DNA from: Euzebya pacifica
GTDB taxonomy: Bacteria > Actinomycetota > Nitriliruptoria > Euzebyales > Euzebyaceae
Assembly (NCBI RefSeq): GCF_003344865.1
Contig: NZ_CP031165.1
Location: 5,399,910-5,463,909, forward strand
Direction of reading: 5' to 3'
DNA: 64,000 nucleotides
This document shows positions 51,766 through 60,527 of this stretch, one piece after another. A program made the position numbers and the translations under genes. Below the pieces are notes generated by a model. It ran no database searches and was not told the origin of the DNA. It saw only the letters and a list, made by a program, of their open reading frames with translations. The stretch's first letter is position 1, and every line of letters starts with the position of its first letter.

Positions 51766-52233
51766 GTGAACGTCGCCGCAGGCGATACCGCACCCGACTT
51801 CGAGCTTCCCGACCAGGACGGCAACCCCGTCTCGCTGTCGTCGCTGCGGGGCCAGCCGGTGCTGCTGTACTTCTATCCACGGGACGAGACCCCCGGCTGC
51901 ACGATCCAGGCACAGCACATCCGCGACAGCTGGTCGGACTTCACCGATGCGGGCGTGGCGGTGCTCGGGGTGTCACCGGACACCGTCGACAGCCACCGGT
52001 CCTTCTGCGACAACCACGACCTGCCGCACACGCTCCTGGCCGATCCGGACCACGAGGTGATGGAGGCCTACGGGGCCTGGGGCGAGAAGACGCTGTACGG
52101 CAGGACCTCCATCGGGCCCATCCGTTCCTCGGTCCTGATCGATGCCGAGGGCACCGTCGTGAAGGTGTGGAAACGTGCCCAGGCCAAGGCGCACGCCGAA
52201 CGCGCACTGAAGGCGATCTCGCAGCTGTTGTGA
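51766..52233 (+). CDS. bcp: Thioredoxin-dependent peroxiredoxin, Bcp type
   Basis: 155 residues from GTG 51766. PRDETPGCTIQ holds the peroxidatic cysteine (Cys45). The resolving Cys found five residues later in E. coli Bcp is absent; Cys86 in SFCDNHD is the only other cysteine. It reduces hydrogen and organic peroxides in the cytosol. Confidence 0.92.
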   Translation: MNVAAGDTAPDFELPDQDGNPVSLSSLRGQPVLLYFYPRDETPGCTIQAQHIRDSWSDFTDAGVAVLGVSPDTVDSHRSFCDNHDLPHTLLADPDHEVMEAYGAWGEKTLYGRTSIGPIRSSVLIDAEGTVVKVWKRAQAKAHAERALKAISQLL

Positions 52234-52322
52234 GGTCATCTGCATCCGCTGGTCGGGATCCGAGCCTGCTGTTCACCCAACGTGCCTGACCCGGCACCAC
52301 CTGCTGGCATACCGTAGGAGCC

Positions 52323-53828
52323 GTGATGGTGATGTCCGTGGTGGGCGCGGACGGTCCCGAGGGGGATCGTCCGCTGGTGTGGGCTGCGCGAGGCCGGTCG
52401 GTGGCGTTGGGCGTGCTGGTGGTGTGCCTGGCCGTGCTGGGCGTTGTCGTCCAGCAACGGGCCCCGGCCGCCCTGGCCGCGGTGGCGACGGGATTGCTGG
52501 CCGTCGCGGTGCTCGTGCGGGGTGCTGGGGCGAAGCCCCCCGAACCCGAGGAACCGACCGTCGAGGTCCCCGAGGAATTGCCCGGACGACCCGAGTTCGT
52601 CGCCGCCGCCGAGGTCATGCTCAGCGAGGGGGAGGGCAACCCCGCCGTCCTCGTCGTGTTGCTCGACGGGTTCCGCGACGTGCAGACGGTGCTGGGCGAC
52701 ACGCCGGCCGAGGAGGTGCTTGCCGCCGTCGGGGTGCGCGTGGCCGAGGTCGCGCAGGACTGGCCCGCCGGCTCACTGGGTGGCGAACGGTTCGCCGTGG
52801 CGATGCGGGCCCGCCCCTTCCTGCCGGCACATCACCTCGCGAGGAGGATCCGCGAGCACATCGCCGAACCCATGGTGATCGGTGGGGTGTCCCTGCGGCT
52901 GCGCGCCTTCGTCGGCATCGCCCAGGGCGAAGGCGGGGCCGAGGTGCTGACCACACGGGCGACGATCGCCGCCGCCACTGCCCAGGACACCAACGAGGGC
53001 CTCGTCGTGCACCAGCGCGAGGACCCCGCCGTGGTCCGCCGCCGGCTGGACATCGTGAGCAGCCTGTCGGAGGCCCTCGAGAAGCCCGATGAACGGGGCT
53101 TCCGGCCGCTGTTCCAGCCGATCGTCGACGGCGACGGGGTCCTGATCTCCGCAGAGGCGCTGGCCCGCTGGGACGACCCGAAGCTGGGCGCGATCACCCC
53201 CGACACCTTCATCCCCCTCGCCGAACGCACAGGACTCGTGGCGCCGCTCTTCACCGTGATGCTCGCCCAGTCGTTGCTGGACTGCCGCCGGTGGCGAGAC
53301 GGGGGAGTCGAGGCCGGACTGTCCATCAACGTGTCGCCGGTCAACCTGCGTGATCCGCTGCTGACCTCGGAGCTGACTGCGCGGCTGGAGGACGTCGGCT
53401 TGAGCCCCTCCGACGTGACCCTGGAGATCACCGAGTCCGCCGTCATCGACGACTACTCCTGGGCCCTGGTGACCCTCCGGGAGCTTCGCAAGCTCGGGTT
53501 CGGCGTGGCCCTCGACGACTTCGGCATGGGGTACTCCTCGCTGGGCCGGCTGCACGACCTTCCGGTCTCGGTGGTCAAGCTGGACCGGTCGTTCGTGGCG
53601 GGCCTGCCCGGCGACGAACGGTCCGTGGGAATCGTCAGGGCGACCGTCGACGTGTGTCGCCTGCTCGGGCTCGTGGTGGTGGCGGAGGGCGTGGAGACCG
53701 ACCAGCAGGCCGACATGATCCTGGAGATGGGGGTGGACCGCATGCAGGGCTTCCTGTTCTCCCCGGCGATCAGCGTCGACGAGATCGTGGCCGGCCCGGT
53801 CGTCGCCGGGTGGGAGGGCAACCGATGA
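52323..53828 (+). CDS. Membrane EAL-domain phosphodiesterase with degenerate GGDEF
   Basis: 501 residues from GTG 52323. Two TM segments lie at about 25-65; a GGDEF-like domain with GGERF in place of GGDEF follows (inactive as cyclase); then an EAL domain from about 250 with SAEALARW, NVSPVNL, DDFGMGYSS, KLDRSF and AEGVET, all residues needed for c-di-GMP hydrolysis. Its stop overlaps the next gene's ATG by 4 nt. It should lower c-di-GMP at the membrane. Confidence 0.9.
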   Translation: MMVMSVVGADGPEGDRPLVWAARGRSVALGVLVVCLAVLGVVVQQRAPAALAAVATGLLAVAVLVRGAGAKPPEPEEPTVEVPEELPGRPEFVAAAEVMLSEGEGNPAVLVVLLDGFRDVQTVLGDTPAEEVLAAVGVRVAEVAQDWPAGSLGGERFAVAMRARPFLPAHHLARRIREHIAEPMVIGGVSLRLRAFVGIAQGEGGAEVLTTRATIAAATAQDTNEGLVVHQREDPAVVRRRLDIVSSLSEALEKPDERGFRPLFQPIVDGDGVLISAEALARWDDPKLGAITPDTFIPLAERTGLVAPLFTVMLAQSLLDCRRWRDGGVEAGLSINVSPVNLRDPLLTSELTARLEDVGLSPSDVTLEITESAVIDDYSWALVTLRELRKLGFGVALDDFGMGYSSLGRLHDLPVSVVKLDRSFVAGLPGDERSVGIVRATVDVCRLLGLVVVAEGVETDQQADMILEMGVDRMQGFLFSPAISVDEIVAGPVVAGWEGNR

Positions 53829-54718
53829 CCCCCAGCAGTGACCTTCCCCCGTGGCTGATCAGCGGGGTCGCCGACATCGTGCTGACGAGCTCGCCGACCC
53901 CGACCGGGGTGCTGAACCTCGAGCTGCGCCACGTGATGGTCAACCAGGCGCTCGGCAAGCTCTACGGCGTCGACCCGCGCACGGCGACGGGTTCCACGCC
54001 CGTGCAGCTGCTGGGCCACCTCGGTGGACAGATCGAGCAGCGGTGCCGCGCCGTCGTGGGGACCGGTCGCGCGGAGCTCGGCCACGTCGTCACCGGTGTG
54101 CCCTCCACCGCACCCGAGGGCGAGGTGCACTGGCAGGTCGACTGCCTGCCCGTCAGCCACGAGAACGGTCCGCCCGGCGCCCTGCTGCTGGTGGTCACCG
54201 ACATCACCGCACGCACCCGGGCGATGCGCAGCCTCAACGAACAGCGCCGGTCGCTGGCCTACCAGGCCAGCCACGACCCCGTGACCGGGCTGGCCAACCG
54301 CTTCCAGCTGCTTGAGGTGCTGCAGTACCACCTGTCGGGACAGAGCTTTCCCAACGTGCTCATGGTGGACCTCGACGGCTTCAAGGAGGTCAACGACGTC
54401 CATGGCCACGCCGCTGGCGATCAGGTGCTGGCGACCATCGCCGACCGCCTGCGCAACAGCGTGCGCACCGAGGACCTCGTCGCCCGGTACGGCGGTGACG
54501 AGTTCGTGCTGGTGATCCGCCCCAACGTCGACGCCCGTGCCTTCGCCGAACGCCTGGTCGACCTGATCGCCGAACCCATCCCGTGGGCCGGCAAGCAGCT
54601 GTCGGTCGGCGCCTCCATCGGCGTGGCCGAGGCCGGCCCGGGCGACTCGGTGTCCGGGCTGCTCCACCGTGCCGACGAGGCGATGTACGAGGTCAAGGCC
54701 GACCGCAAGGGCACCTAG
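53825..54718 (+). CDS. PAS-GGDEF diguanylate cyclase
   Basis: 297 residues from ATG 53825 (ATGA overlap with the EAL gene). A PAS-like domain occupies residues 15-130 and a GGDEF domain 140-297. The catalytic GGDEF is intact at 223-227, and an inhibitory-site RTED lies at 214-217, five residues before it, as required for feedback by c-di-GMP. It should make c-di-GMP in answer to a PAS signal. Co-translated with an opposing phosphodiesterase. Confidence 0.9.
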   Translation: MTPSSDLPPWLISGVADIVLTSSPTPTGVLNLELRHVMVNQALGKLYGVDPRTATGSTPVQLLGHLGGQIEQRCRAVVGTGRAELGHVVTGVPSTAPEGEVHWQVDCLPVSHENGPPGALLLVVTDITARTRAMRSLNEQRRSLAYQASHDPVTGLANRFQLLEVLQYHLSGQSFPNVLMVDLDGFKEVNDVHGHAAGDQVLATIADRLRNSVRTEDLVARYGGDEFVLVIRPNVDARAFAERLVDLIAEPIPWAGKQLSVGASIGVAEAGPGDSVSGLLHRADEAMYEVKADRKGT

Positions 54719-54755
54719 CTGTAGTACCCCGGCACGTTGTTGACGGTGCGATGAG

Positions 54756-55685
54756 TCAGGCGCCGCGGAGGGGCATGCCGGCACCGACGCGGGTGCGGAC
54801 GCGCACGACGCCGTCGGGGGTGTCGACGGTCTCGGGCAGCTCGCCGTCGACCAGGGGCAGCAGGGCCAGGGCGACGGTGCGCCCGTCCCCGGTCGCTGCC
54901 GCGCTGGTGACCTCCCCCGGCCGACGTCCCTCCCCGAGGGTGTCGCCGGCTGCGAGGACGTGGTCGGCCTCGATGACCGCCAGGGCCCGGCGGGGACGCC
55001 CGAGGTTGAAGATCTTGGCGATCGACTCCTGACCCGGATAGCACCCCTTGCGCAGGTGCACATGGGTGGGCAGCAGGCCCAGCTCCTGGGTCCGTCGGCC
55101 GGTCGCGATCTCGCTGCCCCAGCCCGGACGACCGGTGGCGATGCGGTGGCGCTCCCAGTCCTCGGCTGACGCCAGCGGCAGGTCCCGATCCTCCACCAGC
55201 TCCTCGACCCGGTCCGTGACCCAGGACGTCGGGCCCAGCAGGTCCACCCCACCGTCGCGGTCCCGGATGACGAGCCCGTCGCCGTGTGGTGCGGCGGTTC
55301 CCGGCTGGCTGCGGGCGCCCGGGGCGTCGACCTCGCCCGGCCCCCGGAGACTGGCCAGCGACCACTCGCCGGTGAGGTCGCTGACCTCCACTTGCATCAT
55401 GAACCGGAAGCGGTCCAGCCGTTCGGCGACCGCTGCGGCGATCTCGGCCGGGACCAGCAGCAGGACGTGCTCGGCGTGCACGACCATCGTGCCGGCGGCG
55501 AGGTGTTCGCCCTTGGCGTCGAGGTAGAGGAAGTCCGCCACGTCCCCGGGCTTCGTGCCCTCCACGTCCTGGCTGAGCAGGGAGTGCAGGTAGGCGATGC
55601 GGTCGGGGCCGGCGACACGGATCACACCGTCGGTCCTGCGGTGGATGGCCGGGGTGTCGATCAGCAGGTCGGTGGGCTGGGTCAT
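54756..55685 (-). CDS. ygfZ: Folate-binding protein YgfZ
   Basis: 309 residues from ATG 55685. It has the GcvT/aminomethyltransferase-like fold with the signature KGCYPGQE near residue 220. YgfZ assists Fe-S cluster enzymes using tetrahydrofolate. Longer in-frame starts run into the small RNA region and are not favoured. Confidence 0.9.
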   Translation of the reverse strand: MTQPTDLLIDTPAIHRRTDGVIRVAGPDRIAYLHSLLSQDVEGTKPGDVADFLYLDAKGEHLAAGTMVVHAEHVLLLVPAEIAAAVAERLDRFRFMMQVEVSDLTGEWSLASLRGPGEVDAPGARSQPGTAAPHGDGLVIRDRDGGVDLLGPTSWVTDRVEELVEDRDLPLASAEDWERHRIATGRPGWGSEIATGRRTQELGLLPTHVHLRKGCYPGQESIAKIFNLGRPRRALAVIEADHVLAAGDTLGEGRRPGEVTSAAATGDGRTVALALLPLVDGELPETVDTPDGVVRVRTRVGAGMPLRGA

Positions 55686-55760
55686 GGCACCACGGTAGCC
55701 ACGGTCGCGCAGGTGGCCGGATCCCTTCGGGTTTCCCCTTCCCTCCCTTGCGCTCGTGGC

Positions 55761-55766
55761 TAGAAT
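55761..55766 (+). promoter_or_regulatory. -10 element TAGAAT for the candidate small RNA
   Basis: TAGAAT fits the actinobacterial TANNNT -10 and lies 14 nt before the Shine-Dalgarno-like GAAAGGAGGTGGTCC. No good -35 is seen. Transcription would start near 55773. Confidence 0.5.
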
Positions 55767-55801
55767 CACCGGCACGACTGAAAGGAGGTGGTCCAACCAC
55801 A

Positions 55802-55846
55802 ATGACCAGTGATCATTGCGTGACCGTCGAGGTGATGCGCCGCTAG
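55802..55846 (+). CDS. 14-residue ORF with strong upstream Shine-Dalgarno-like sequence
   Basis: MTSDHCVTVEVMRR. GGAGG ends 13 nt before the ATG, longer than the usual 5-9, so initiation may be weak or the purine tract may bind the ribosome for another purpose. The stop codon abuts the first long stem, as in translational attenuators. It may be a leader peptide or part of a dual-function RNA. Confidence 0.45.
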   Translation: MTSDHCVTVEVMRR

Positions 55847-56009
55847 GCGTCCTCGGTTCTTCTTGCATCCGGAACCGATCACACGGACGCCGATGCGAAT
55901 CCACGCTCATCACCCGCTACGTGGTTTGCGGGACGTGGTCACACCCGCCGAGGCGCACTGCGGTGCACCGGCAGAGACCGCTGAGTGTTGGATGCACAAG
56001 TGAAAATTG

Positions 56010-56039
56010 GCACCGCCCGGGATAGCTCCCGGGCGGTGC
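56010..56039. terminator. Bidirectional intrinsic terminator
   Basis: A 13-bp stem (56010-56022 with 56027-56039) and TAGC loop. On the minus strand CCAATTTTCACTT follows, ending the membrane-protein gene at 56091. On the plus strand GTTCTGTGT follows and can end the small RNA. Confidence 0.85.
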
Positions 56040-56090
56040 TGTTCTGTGTGGGCCGGATCCTGTGTGGACCCGGCCCGTGTGGTCCGACGG

Positions 56091-56801
56091 TCAGCCCTTG
56101 ATGAGCTCGCGCTCGGGGATCGTCACACCGGGGACGGCTGCGGCCTCGTCCTCGCGGAGGCGGCCACCGGCGGCCCAGGCGAGGCCCAGTCCGAGGACCA
56201 CGAGGGTTGCGCCGATACCGGCGACCAGGGCGGCGATGCCGGTGCCCAGCTGCAGGGTGGAGGCGGTGACGGTGCCGACGCCCAGCTCACCGAACAGTCC
56301 GTGCACGGTGCCGGACCAGGCCATCTCGCGCGCCGGGCCCTCGATGGGGTGGGTGCGGTCGAAACCGGTCCAGTAGCGACCGTCGACATCGAACTCGTAG
56401 GTGCCGGCGTCGAAGGTCTCGCCGTTGAACTCGACGGGCTCGTCCAGGACGACCGTCTGGGTGCCGTGCAGCACGTGGTAGCCGACCGTCGCCATCTGGT
56501 ACATGTACTCGCTGGCGGTGTTGACCAGGGGGTCGGCCGGGTCGAAGTCGGCCTCGACGACCGGGTAGCCCCAGTCCTCGGTCAGGAGGGTCATGATCGC
56601 CTCGGCGCCTGCGGTCTCGCCGCGGTCGATCAGCTGTCCGTCCTCGTTGTAGGACAGCGTGACGTTCTGCGCTTCGCTGAACGCTTCCAGGCTGTCGTAG
56701 CCGGCGGACACCTGTGTCCAGGCGTAGCCGCCGCCGATCAGGAAGACCATGCCGAAGGCGGCAAGGACGAACCCAAGGGTGCGGAATCGTGTGGTGAGCA
56801 T
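56091..56801 (-). CDS. Small exported-domain membrane protein, unknown function
   Basis: 236 residues from ATG 56801 with GGAGGTC upstream. An N-terminal TM (LGFVLAAFGMVFLIGGGYAW) and a C-terminal TM (AALVAGIGATLVVLGLGLAWA) bracket an acidic extracytoplasmic domain of about 150 residues with two likely anchors. Homologues are sometimes labelled aromatic ring-opening dioxygenase LigA, which the sequence does not support. Function unknown. Confidence 0.72.
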   Translation of the reverse strand: MLTTRFRTLGFVLAAFGMVFLIGGGYAWTQVSAGYDSLEAFSEAQNVTLSYNEDGQLIDRGETAGAEAIMTLLTEDWGYPVVEADFDPADPLVNTASEYMYQMATVGYHVLHGTQTVVLDEPVEFNGETFDAGTYEFDVDGRYWTGFDRTHPIEGPAREMAWSGTVHGLFGELGVGTVTASTLQLGTGIAALVAGIGATLVVLGLGLAWAAGGRLREDEAAAVPGVTIPERELIKG

Positions 56802-56997
56802 GATGACCTCCAAGTCATCGATCTTTCGGGGGCGGCTTGTGATGTCCCTCACAATCGTCGTTCGGCCGGGTGCGCCCCAAGGCCGAGTGGCACGCCTCCC
56901 GAGGGACCAAGGTCCCCGCCGGCTCGGGGCCATGGGTCCCGACCGTTCTCCCCGTTGATCCCGTGCGCCGGGGGTCGACTTGCGCGAGGATCGCGGC

Positions 56998-57909
56998 ATG
57001 CAGATCGGGATGGTCGGACTGGGAAAGATGGGCGGCAACATGACCGTCCGCCTGTTGCGCGGGGGCCACGACGTGGTCGCCCACGACGTCAGCGCCGAGG
57101 CGGTGGCATCAGCGGCGGAGGCGGGCGCAACGGGGGTGGACTCCCTCGAGGCGCTGGTGGCAGCGATGCCCGCACCGCGGATCGTGTGGGTGATGGTCCC
57201 CTCGGGGGAGATCACCGAACGAACCGTGCGGACCCTCGGTGGGCTGATGGATGCCGGCGACGTGATCGTCGACGGGGGCAACTCGCGCTTCAGCGACTCC
57301 GTGGCGCTGGCCGCGTCGCTGGCCGAGGACGGCGTGCTGATGGTGGACGCCGGCACCTCCGGCGGCATCTGGGGGCTGGAGGAGGGGTACTGCCTGATGG
57401 TCGGTGGGACCAACGAGGCCATCGAGCGGCTGTCCCCGGCGCTCGAGACGCTGGCGCCACCCGACGGCTGGGCGCACGTCGGCCCGGTCGGCGCCGGGCA
57501 CTACGTCAAGATGATCCACAACGGCGTCGAGTACGCGATGATGCAGGCCTACGCCGAGGGGTTCGAGCTGATGGCCGCGGGCGACTTCGGCATCGACCTG
57601 CACCAGGTCGCGGAGGTGTGGCGCCACGGGTCGGTGGTGCGTTCGTGGCTGCTGGACCTCACCGCCCGTGCGCTGGACGCCGACCCGGGGCTGGAGGAGC
57701 TGGACGCGTGGGTGCCGGACTCCGGTGAGGGCCGCTGGACGGTGCAGACCGCCGTCGACCTGGCCGTCCCCACCCCCACCATCGCCGCGGCCCTCTTCAA
57801 CCGGTTCGCCAGCCGCGAGGACAACGCGTTCGGCCAGCGGCTCCTGGCGGCGCTGCGCAACCAGTTCGGCGGTCACGCCGTGAAGCCGGCCGAGGGAGGA
57901 CACGAGTGA
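56998..57909 (+). CDS. gnd: 6-phosphogluconate dehydrogenase, decarboxylating (short form)
   Basis: 303 residues from ATG 56998. GMVGLGKMGGNM binds the cofactor; DGGNSRFSD and GPVGAGHYVKMIHNG are catalytic signatures. It is the roughly 300-residue YqeC/GntZ-like type rather than the 470-residue enzyme, and such forms are often NAD-dependent. It makes ribulose-5-phosphate and CO2. zwf and pgl follow on the same strand. Confidence 0.93.
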   Translation: MQIGMVGLGKMGGNMTVRLLRGGHDVVAHDVSAEAVASAAEAGATGVDSLEALVAAMPAPRIVWVMVPSGEITERTVRTLGGLMDAGDVIVDGGNSRFSDSVALAASLAEDGVLMVDAGTSGGIWGLEEGYCLMVGGTNEAIERLSPALETLAPPDGWAHVGPVGAGHYVKMIHNGVEYAMMQAYAEGFELMAAGDFGIDLHQVAEVWRHGSVVRSWLLDLTARALDADPGLEELDAWVPDSGEGRWTVQTAVDLAVPTPTIAAALFNRFASREDNAFGQRLLAALRNQFGGHAVKPAEGGHE

Positions 57910-58002
57910 CCGAGCGCCAGCGAGGGCCGAGGCCCGGACCGAGGCCGAGCCGCGCAGCGGCAGGACCAGCACAGCCTTCGGGCTCCTCACCCGGTTCGAC
58001 CG

Positions 58003-59454
58003 ATGGGTGATCGCGACCTGACGCCGCCGGATGCGGTCATCGTGCTGTTCGGCGGCAACGGCGACCTGGCCCGCCGCAAGCTCATCCCCTCGTTGTGGGA
58101 CCTTCACCGCGCTGGCCTGATGCCGGAGCAGTGGGTGCTGATCGGGGCGTCCCGTTCCGACATGGCCGACGAGGCGTACGGCGAGTTCGCCCGCGAGGCG
58201 CTGGCGGAGTTCGACCGCGAGGTCTCCGCCGACGACCAGGACGCGTTCACCGAGTTCGCCAGCCACCTGCGCTACCGCGGCGGGGGCTTCGACGCCGACG
58301 ACCCCTCGCGCATCGCTGACGCGGTCGCCGAGGCCGAGCAGGAGATGGGTGGCGAGCCGACCCGCCTGTTCTACCTGGCCGTCCCGCCGTCGGCGTTCGG
58401 GCCGATCACCGAGGGCATCGGTGCAGCCGGTCTGGACCAGCGGGCACGGGTGGTGTTCGAGAAGCCCTTCGGTACCGACGCCGAGTCCTTCGCCGAGCTG
58501 GACGACACCGTTCGTTCGGTGCTGACCGAGGAGCAGATCTACCGGATCGACCACTTCCTCGGGAAGGAGACGCTGCAGAACGTGCTGGCACTGCGGTTCG
58601 CCAACGGCATGTTCGAGCCCGTCTGGAACCGCCAGCACATCGACCACATCCAGATCGACTCGCCCGAGTCCATCGACATCGGCAGCCGTGCGTCGTTCTA
58701 CGAGTCCACGGGTGCGCTGCGCGACATGGTCGTCACCCACCTGTTCCAGGTCCTGTCCATCATCGCCCTCGAACCCCCTGTGTCCCTGGACCCCTCGCCC
58801 CTGATGGACGAGAAGCGCAAGGTCTTCGAGTCGATGTCCACGCTGCGCTGCGAGGACGTCGTCTTCGGCCAGTACGAGGGCTACACCGAGTCCGAGGGCG
58901 TGGCGGCGGACTCCACGACCGAGACCTTCGTGGCCGCTCGCATCGAGATCGACAACTGGCGCTGGGCTGGCGTGCCGATCTACCTGCGCACCGGCAAGGC
59001 GATGGCGGAGAAGCGGCAGACCATGACGTTGGCGTTCAAGCGGCCGCCCCGGCAGATGTTCGCCGCACACGGCCTGCGCGCTGACGCCCACGACCACCTG
59101 ACCCTCGACATGGCGGGCGATCAGGGCGTGACCGTGTCGTTCCTCGCCAAGCGGCCCGGACCTCGGCTGCGGTTGGGGCAGGCATCGATGCGCTTCAGCT
59201 ACGAGCAGGACTTCGGCGCGACCGGCGGCGTGCAGCTGGACGCCTACGAACGACTGCTCCACGACGCCCTGCTCGGTGACCGCACGCTGTTCACCCGCGC
59301 CGACGGCATCGGCCGCACCTGGGAGCTGGTCAAGCCGATCCTCGAGCGTCCACCACGTGTGCTCCCCTACGCCCGCGGGTCGTGGGGACCGGAGGCGGCG
59401 ACGGAGCTGATCGCCCCGCGCACCTGGCACCTGCCGGAGGACCACGAGCACTGA
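58003..59454 (+). CDS. zwf: Glucose-6-phosphate 1-dehydrogenase
   Basis: 483 residues from ATG 58003. The Rossmann motif is FGGNGDLARRKL (usual form FGATGDLAKRKL) and the active site IYRIDHFLGKETLQN. It oxidises glucose-6-phosphate with NADP+, the first step of the oxidative pentose phosphate pathway. Its stop shares a base with the pgl start (TGATG). Confidence 0.96.
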   Translation: MGDRDLTPPDAVIVLFGGNGDLARRKLIPSLWDLHRAGLMPEQWVLIGASRSDMADEAYGEFAREALAEFDREVSADDQDAFTEFASHLRYRGGGFDADDPSRIADAVAEAEQEMGGEPTRLFYLAVPPSAFGPITEGIGAAGLDQRARVVFEKPFGTDAESFAELDDTVRSVLTEEQIYRIDHFLGKETLQNVLALRFANGMFEPVWNRQHIDHIQIDSPESIDIGSRASFYESTGALRDMVVTHLFQVLSIIALEPPVSLDPSPLMDEKRKVFESMSTLRCEDVVFGQYEGYTESEGVAADSTTETFVAARIEIDNWRWAGVPIYLRTGKAMAEKRQTMTLAFKRPPRQMFAAHGLRADAHDHLTLDMAGDQGVTVSFLAKRPGPRLRLGQASMRFSYEQDFGATGGVQLDAYERLLHDALLGDRTLFTRADGIGRTWELVKPILERPPRVLPYARGSWGPEAATELIAPRTWHLPEDHEH

Positions 59455-60110
59455 TGGCCGACACCCCGACGCTGGAAGTCCTGCCCGACGAGGCCGCCGT
59501 TGCCGCCCGTACCGCCGAGCTGATCACCGACGTGCTCGCCCAGCCGTTGCCGGCCGGCCGAACCGCGCCCCGCGCCGTTGCGTTGTCCGGCGGGGGGACG
59601 CCCAAGGCGATGTATCCGCTGATGGCGGCCGTCGGCACGGTGCCGTGGTCGGACGTGCACGTCCTGCAGGTCGACGAACGACAGGTGGGCGAGGACGACC
59701 CCGCCCGCAACTGGCTGGCGATCCGCGACACCCTCGTGATCCCGACCGGCGCCGTGGGGCACCCGATGCCGCTGGAGGGGGACGACTATCCCGTGCCCGA
59801 GGTGGTCGACGTCGCGCAGCTGGGCATCGGGACCGACGGCCACACGGCCTCGTTGATCCCCGGCGACCCGGTGCTGGACGTCACCGGGGTCGACGTGGCA
59901 CGGGCCGGTCCCTACCAGGGTGCGGTCCGGCTGACCCTGACCGCCGAGGCGATCAACCGGGTCGGCGTGCTGGTGTGGCAGATCGTCGGGGCCGACAAGC
60001 ACGAGGCCCTCGAACGGCTGATGGACGGCGACACGTCGATCCCCGCCGGGCTGATCCGTCGCGGGCCGAGGGTGGTCGTCGTCGCTGACAGGGCCGCGGC
60101 CCGCGGCTGA
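59454..60110 (+). CDS. pgl: 6-phosphogluconolactonase
   Basis: 218 residues. ALSGGGTPKAMYPLMA and LQVDERQVGEDDPARNW match the NagB/PGL family, with LGIGTDGHTASLIPGDP as the active-site signature. It hydrolyses 6-phosphogluconolactone between zwf and gnd. Translation is coupled to zwf. Confidence 0.94.
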   Translation: MADTPTLEVLPDEAAVAARTAELITDVLAQPLPAGRTAPRAVALSGGGTPKAMYPLMAAVGTVPWSDVHVLQVDERQVGEDDPARNWLAIRDTLVIPTGAVGHPMPLEGDDYPVPEVVDVAQLGIGTDGHTASLIPGDPVLDVTGVDVARAGPYQGAVRLTLTAEAINRVGVLVWQIVGADKHEALERLMDGDTSIPAGLIRRGPRVVVVADRAAARG

Positions 60111-60149
60111 GCCACACTGCCCCTCCGCCACCCGTCCCGAGGAATCGTC

Positions 60150-60527
60150 ATGCCAGACCCTGCCCCGCCCCGTCTGCTGGTCGTCAAGGCCACGCACGCC
60201 GCCGATGACCCCGAGCGCGCCAACCTGGCCTGCAACGTTGCTGCTGCCGGCGTGGCGGGCGGCGCCGAGGTGCACCTCTTCCTCGCCATGGAGGGGGTCC
60301 GGTTGGCCCTGCCCAACATCGGTCGGGTCATCGAGGTCGAGCACGCGGCCGGGGTGGAGGAGCTCCTCGAGGCCGTCTACGCCGCAGGGTCGGTGACGGT
60401 CTGCACGCCCTGCGCCGCCCGGCGAGGGCTGGAGCCGGCGGCCTTCCGCGATGGCACCGCCATGGGCGGTTCGGCCTTGTTCGTCGAGCTCGCGACCAGG
60501 CCCAACGCCACCGCGCTGGTCTACTGA
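60150..60527 (+). CDS. DsrE-family protein with intact cysteines
   Basis: 125 residues, PF02635-like (LLVVKATHAADDPERANLACNVAAAG). VTVCTPCAARRGL has two cysteines just before the family's RRG motif, one of them at the usual catalytic place. It may carry persulfide sulfur or act in redox. It is the only member of this group in the window that keeps these cysteines, and it faces the Cys-poor Tus/Dsr operon. Confidence 0.8.
   Translation: MPDPAPPRLLVVKATHAADDPERANLACNVAAAGVAGGAEVHLFLAMEGVRLALPNIGRVIEVEHAAGVEELLEAVYAAGSVTVCTPCAARRGLEPAAFRDGTAMGGSALFVELATRPNATALVY

Larger units (their letters stand above)
55773..56045 (+). ncRNA. Candidate structured small RNA with a 14-codon ORF
   Basis: The 405-nt gap 55686-56090 holds a compact unit: TAGAAT -10, a sequence almost fully complementary to the 3' end of 16S rRNA (55780-55794), a 14-codon ORF (55802-55846), then nested stems GGCGTCC/GGACGCC (55846-55852 and 55885-55891) and TCGGTTC/GAACCGA (55853-55859 and 55872-55878), further hairpins, and a strong terminator at 56010-56039. 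Both flanking protein genes read the other way, so the RNA would be independent, about 270 nt. I do not recognise a known family. Confidence 0.5.

Noticed and set aside
56091-56801. Aromatic ring-opening dioxygenase LigA label for the small membrane protein
   Set aside because: No extradiol dioxygenase metal ligands; two TM segments and an exported domain instead.
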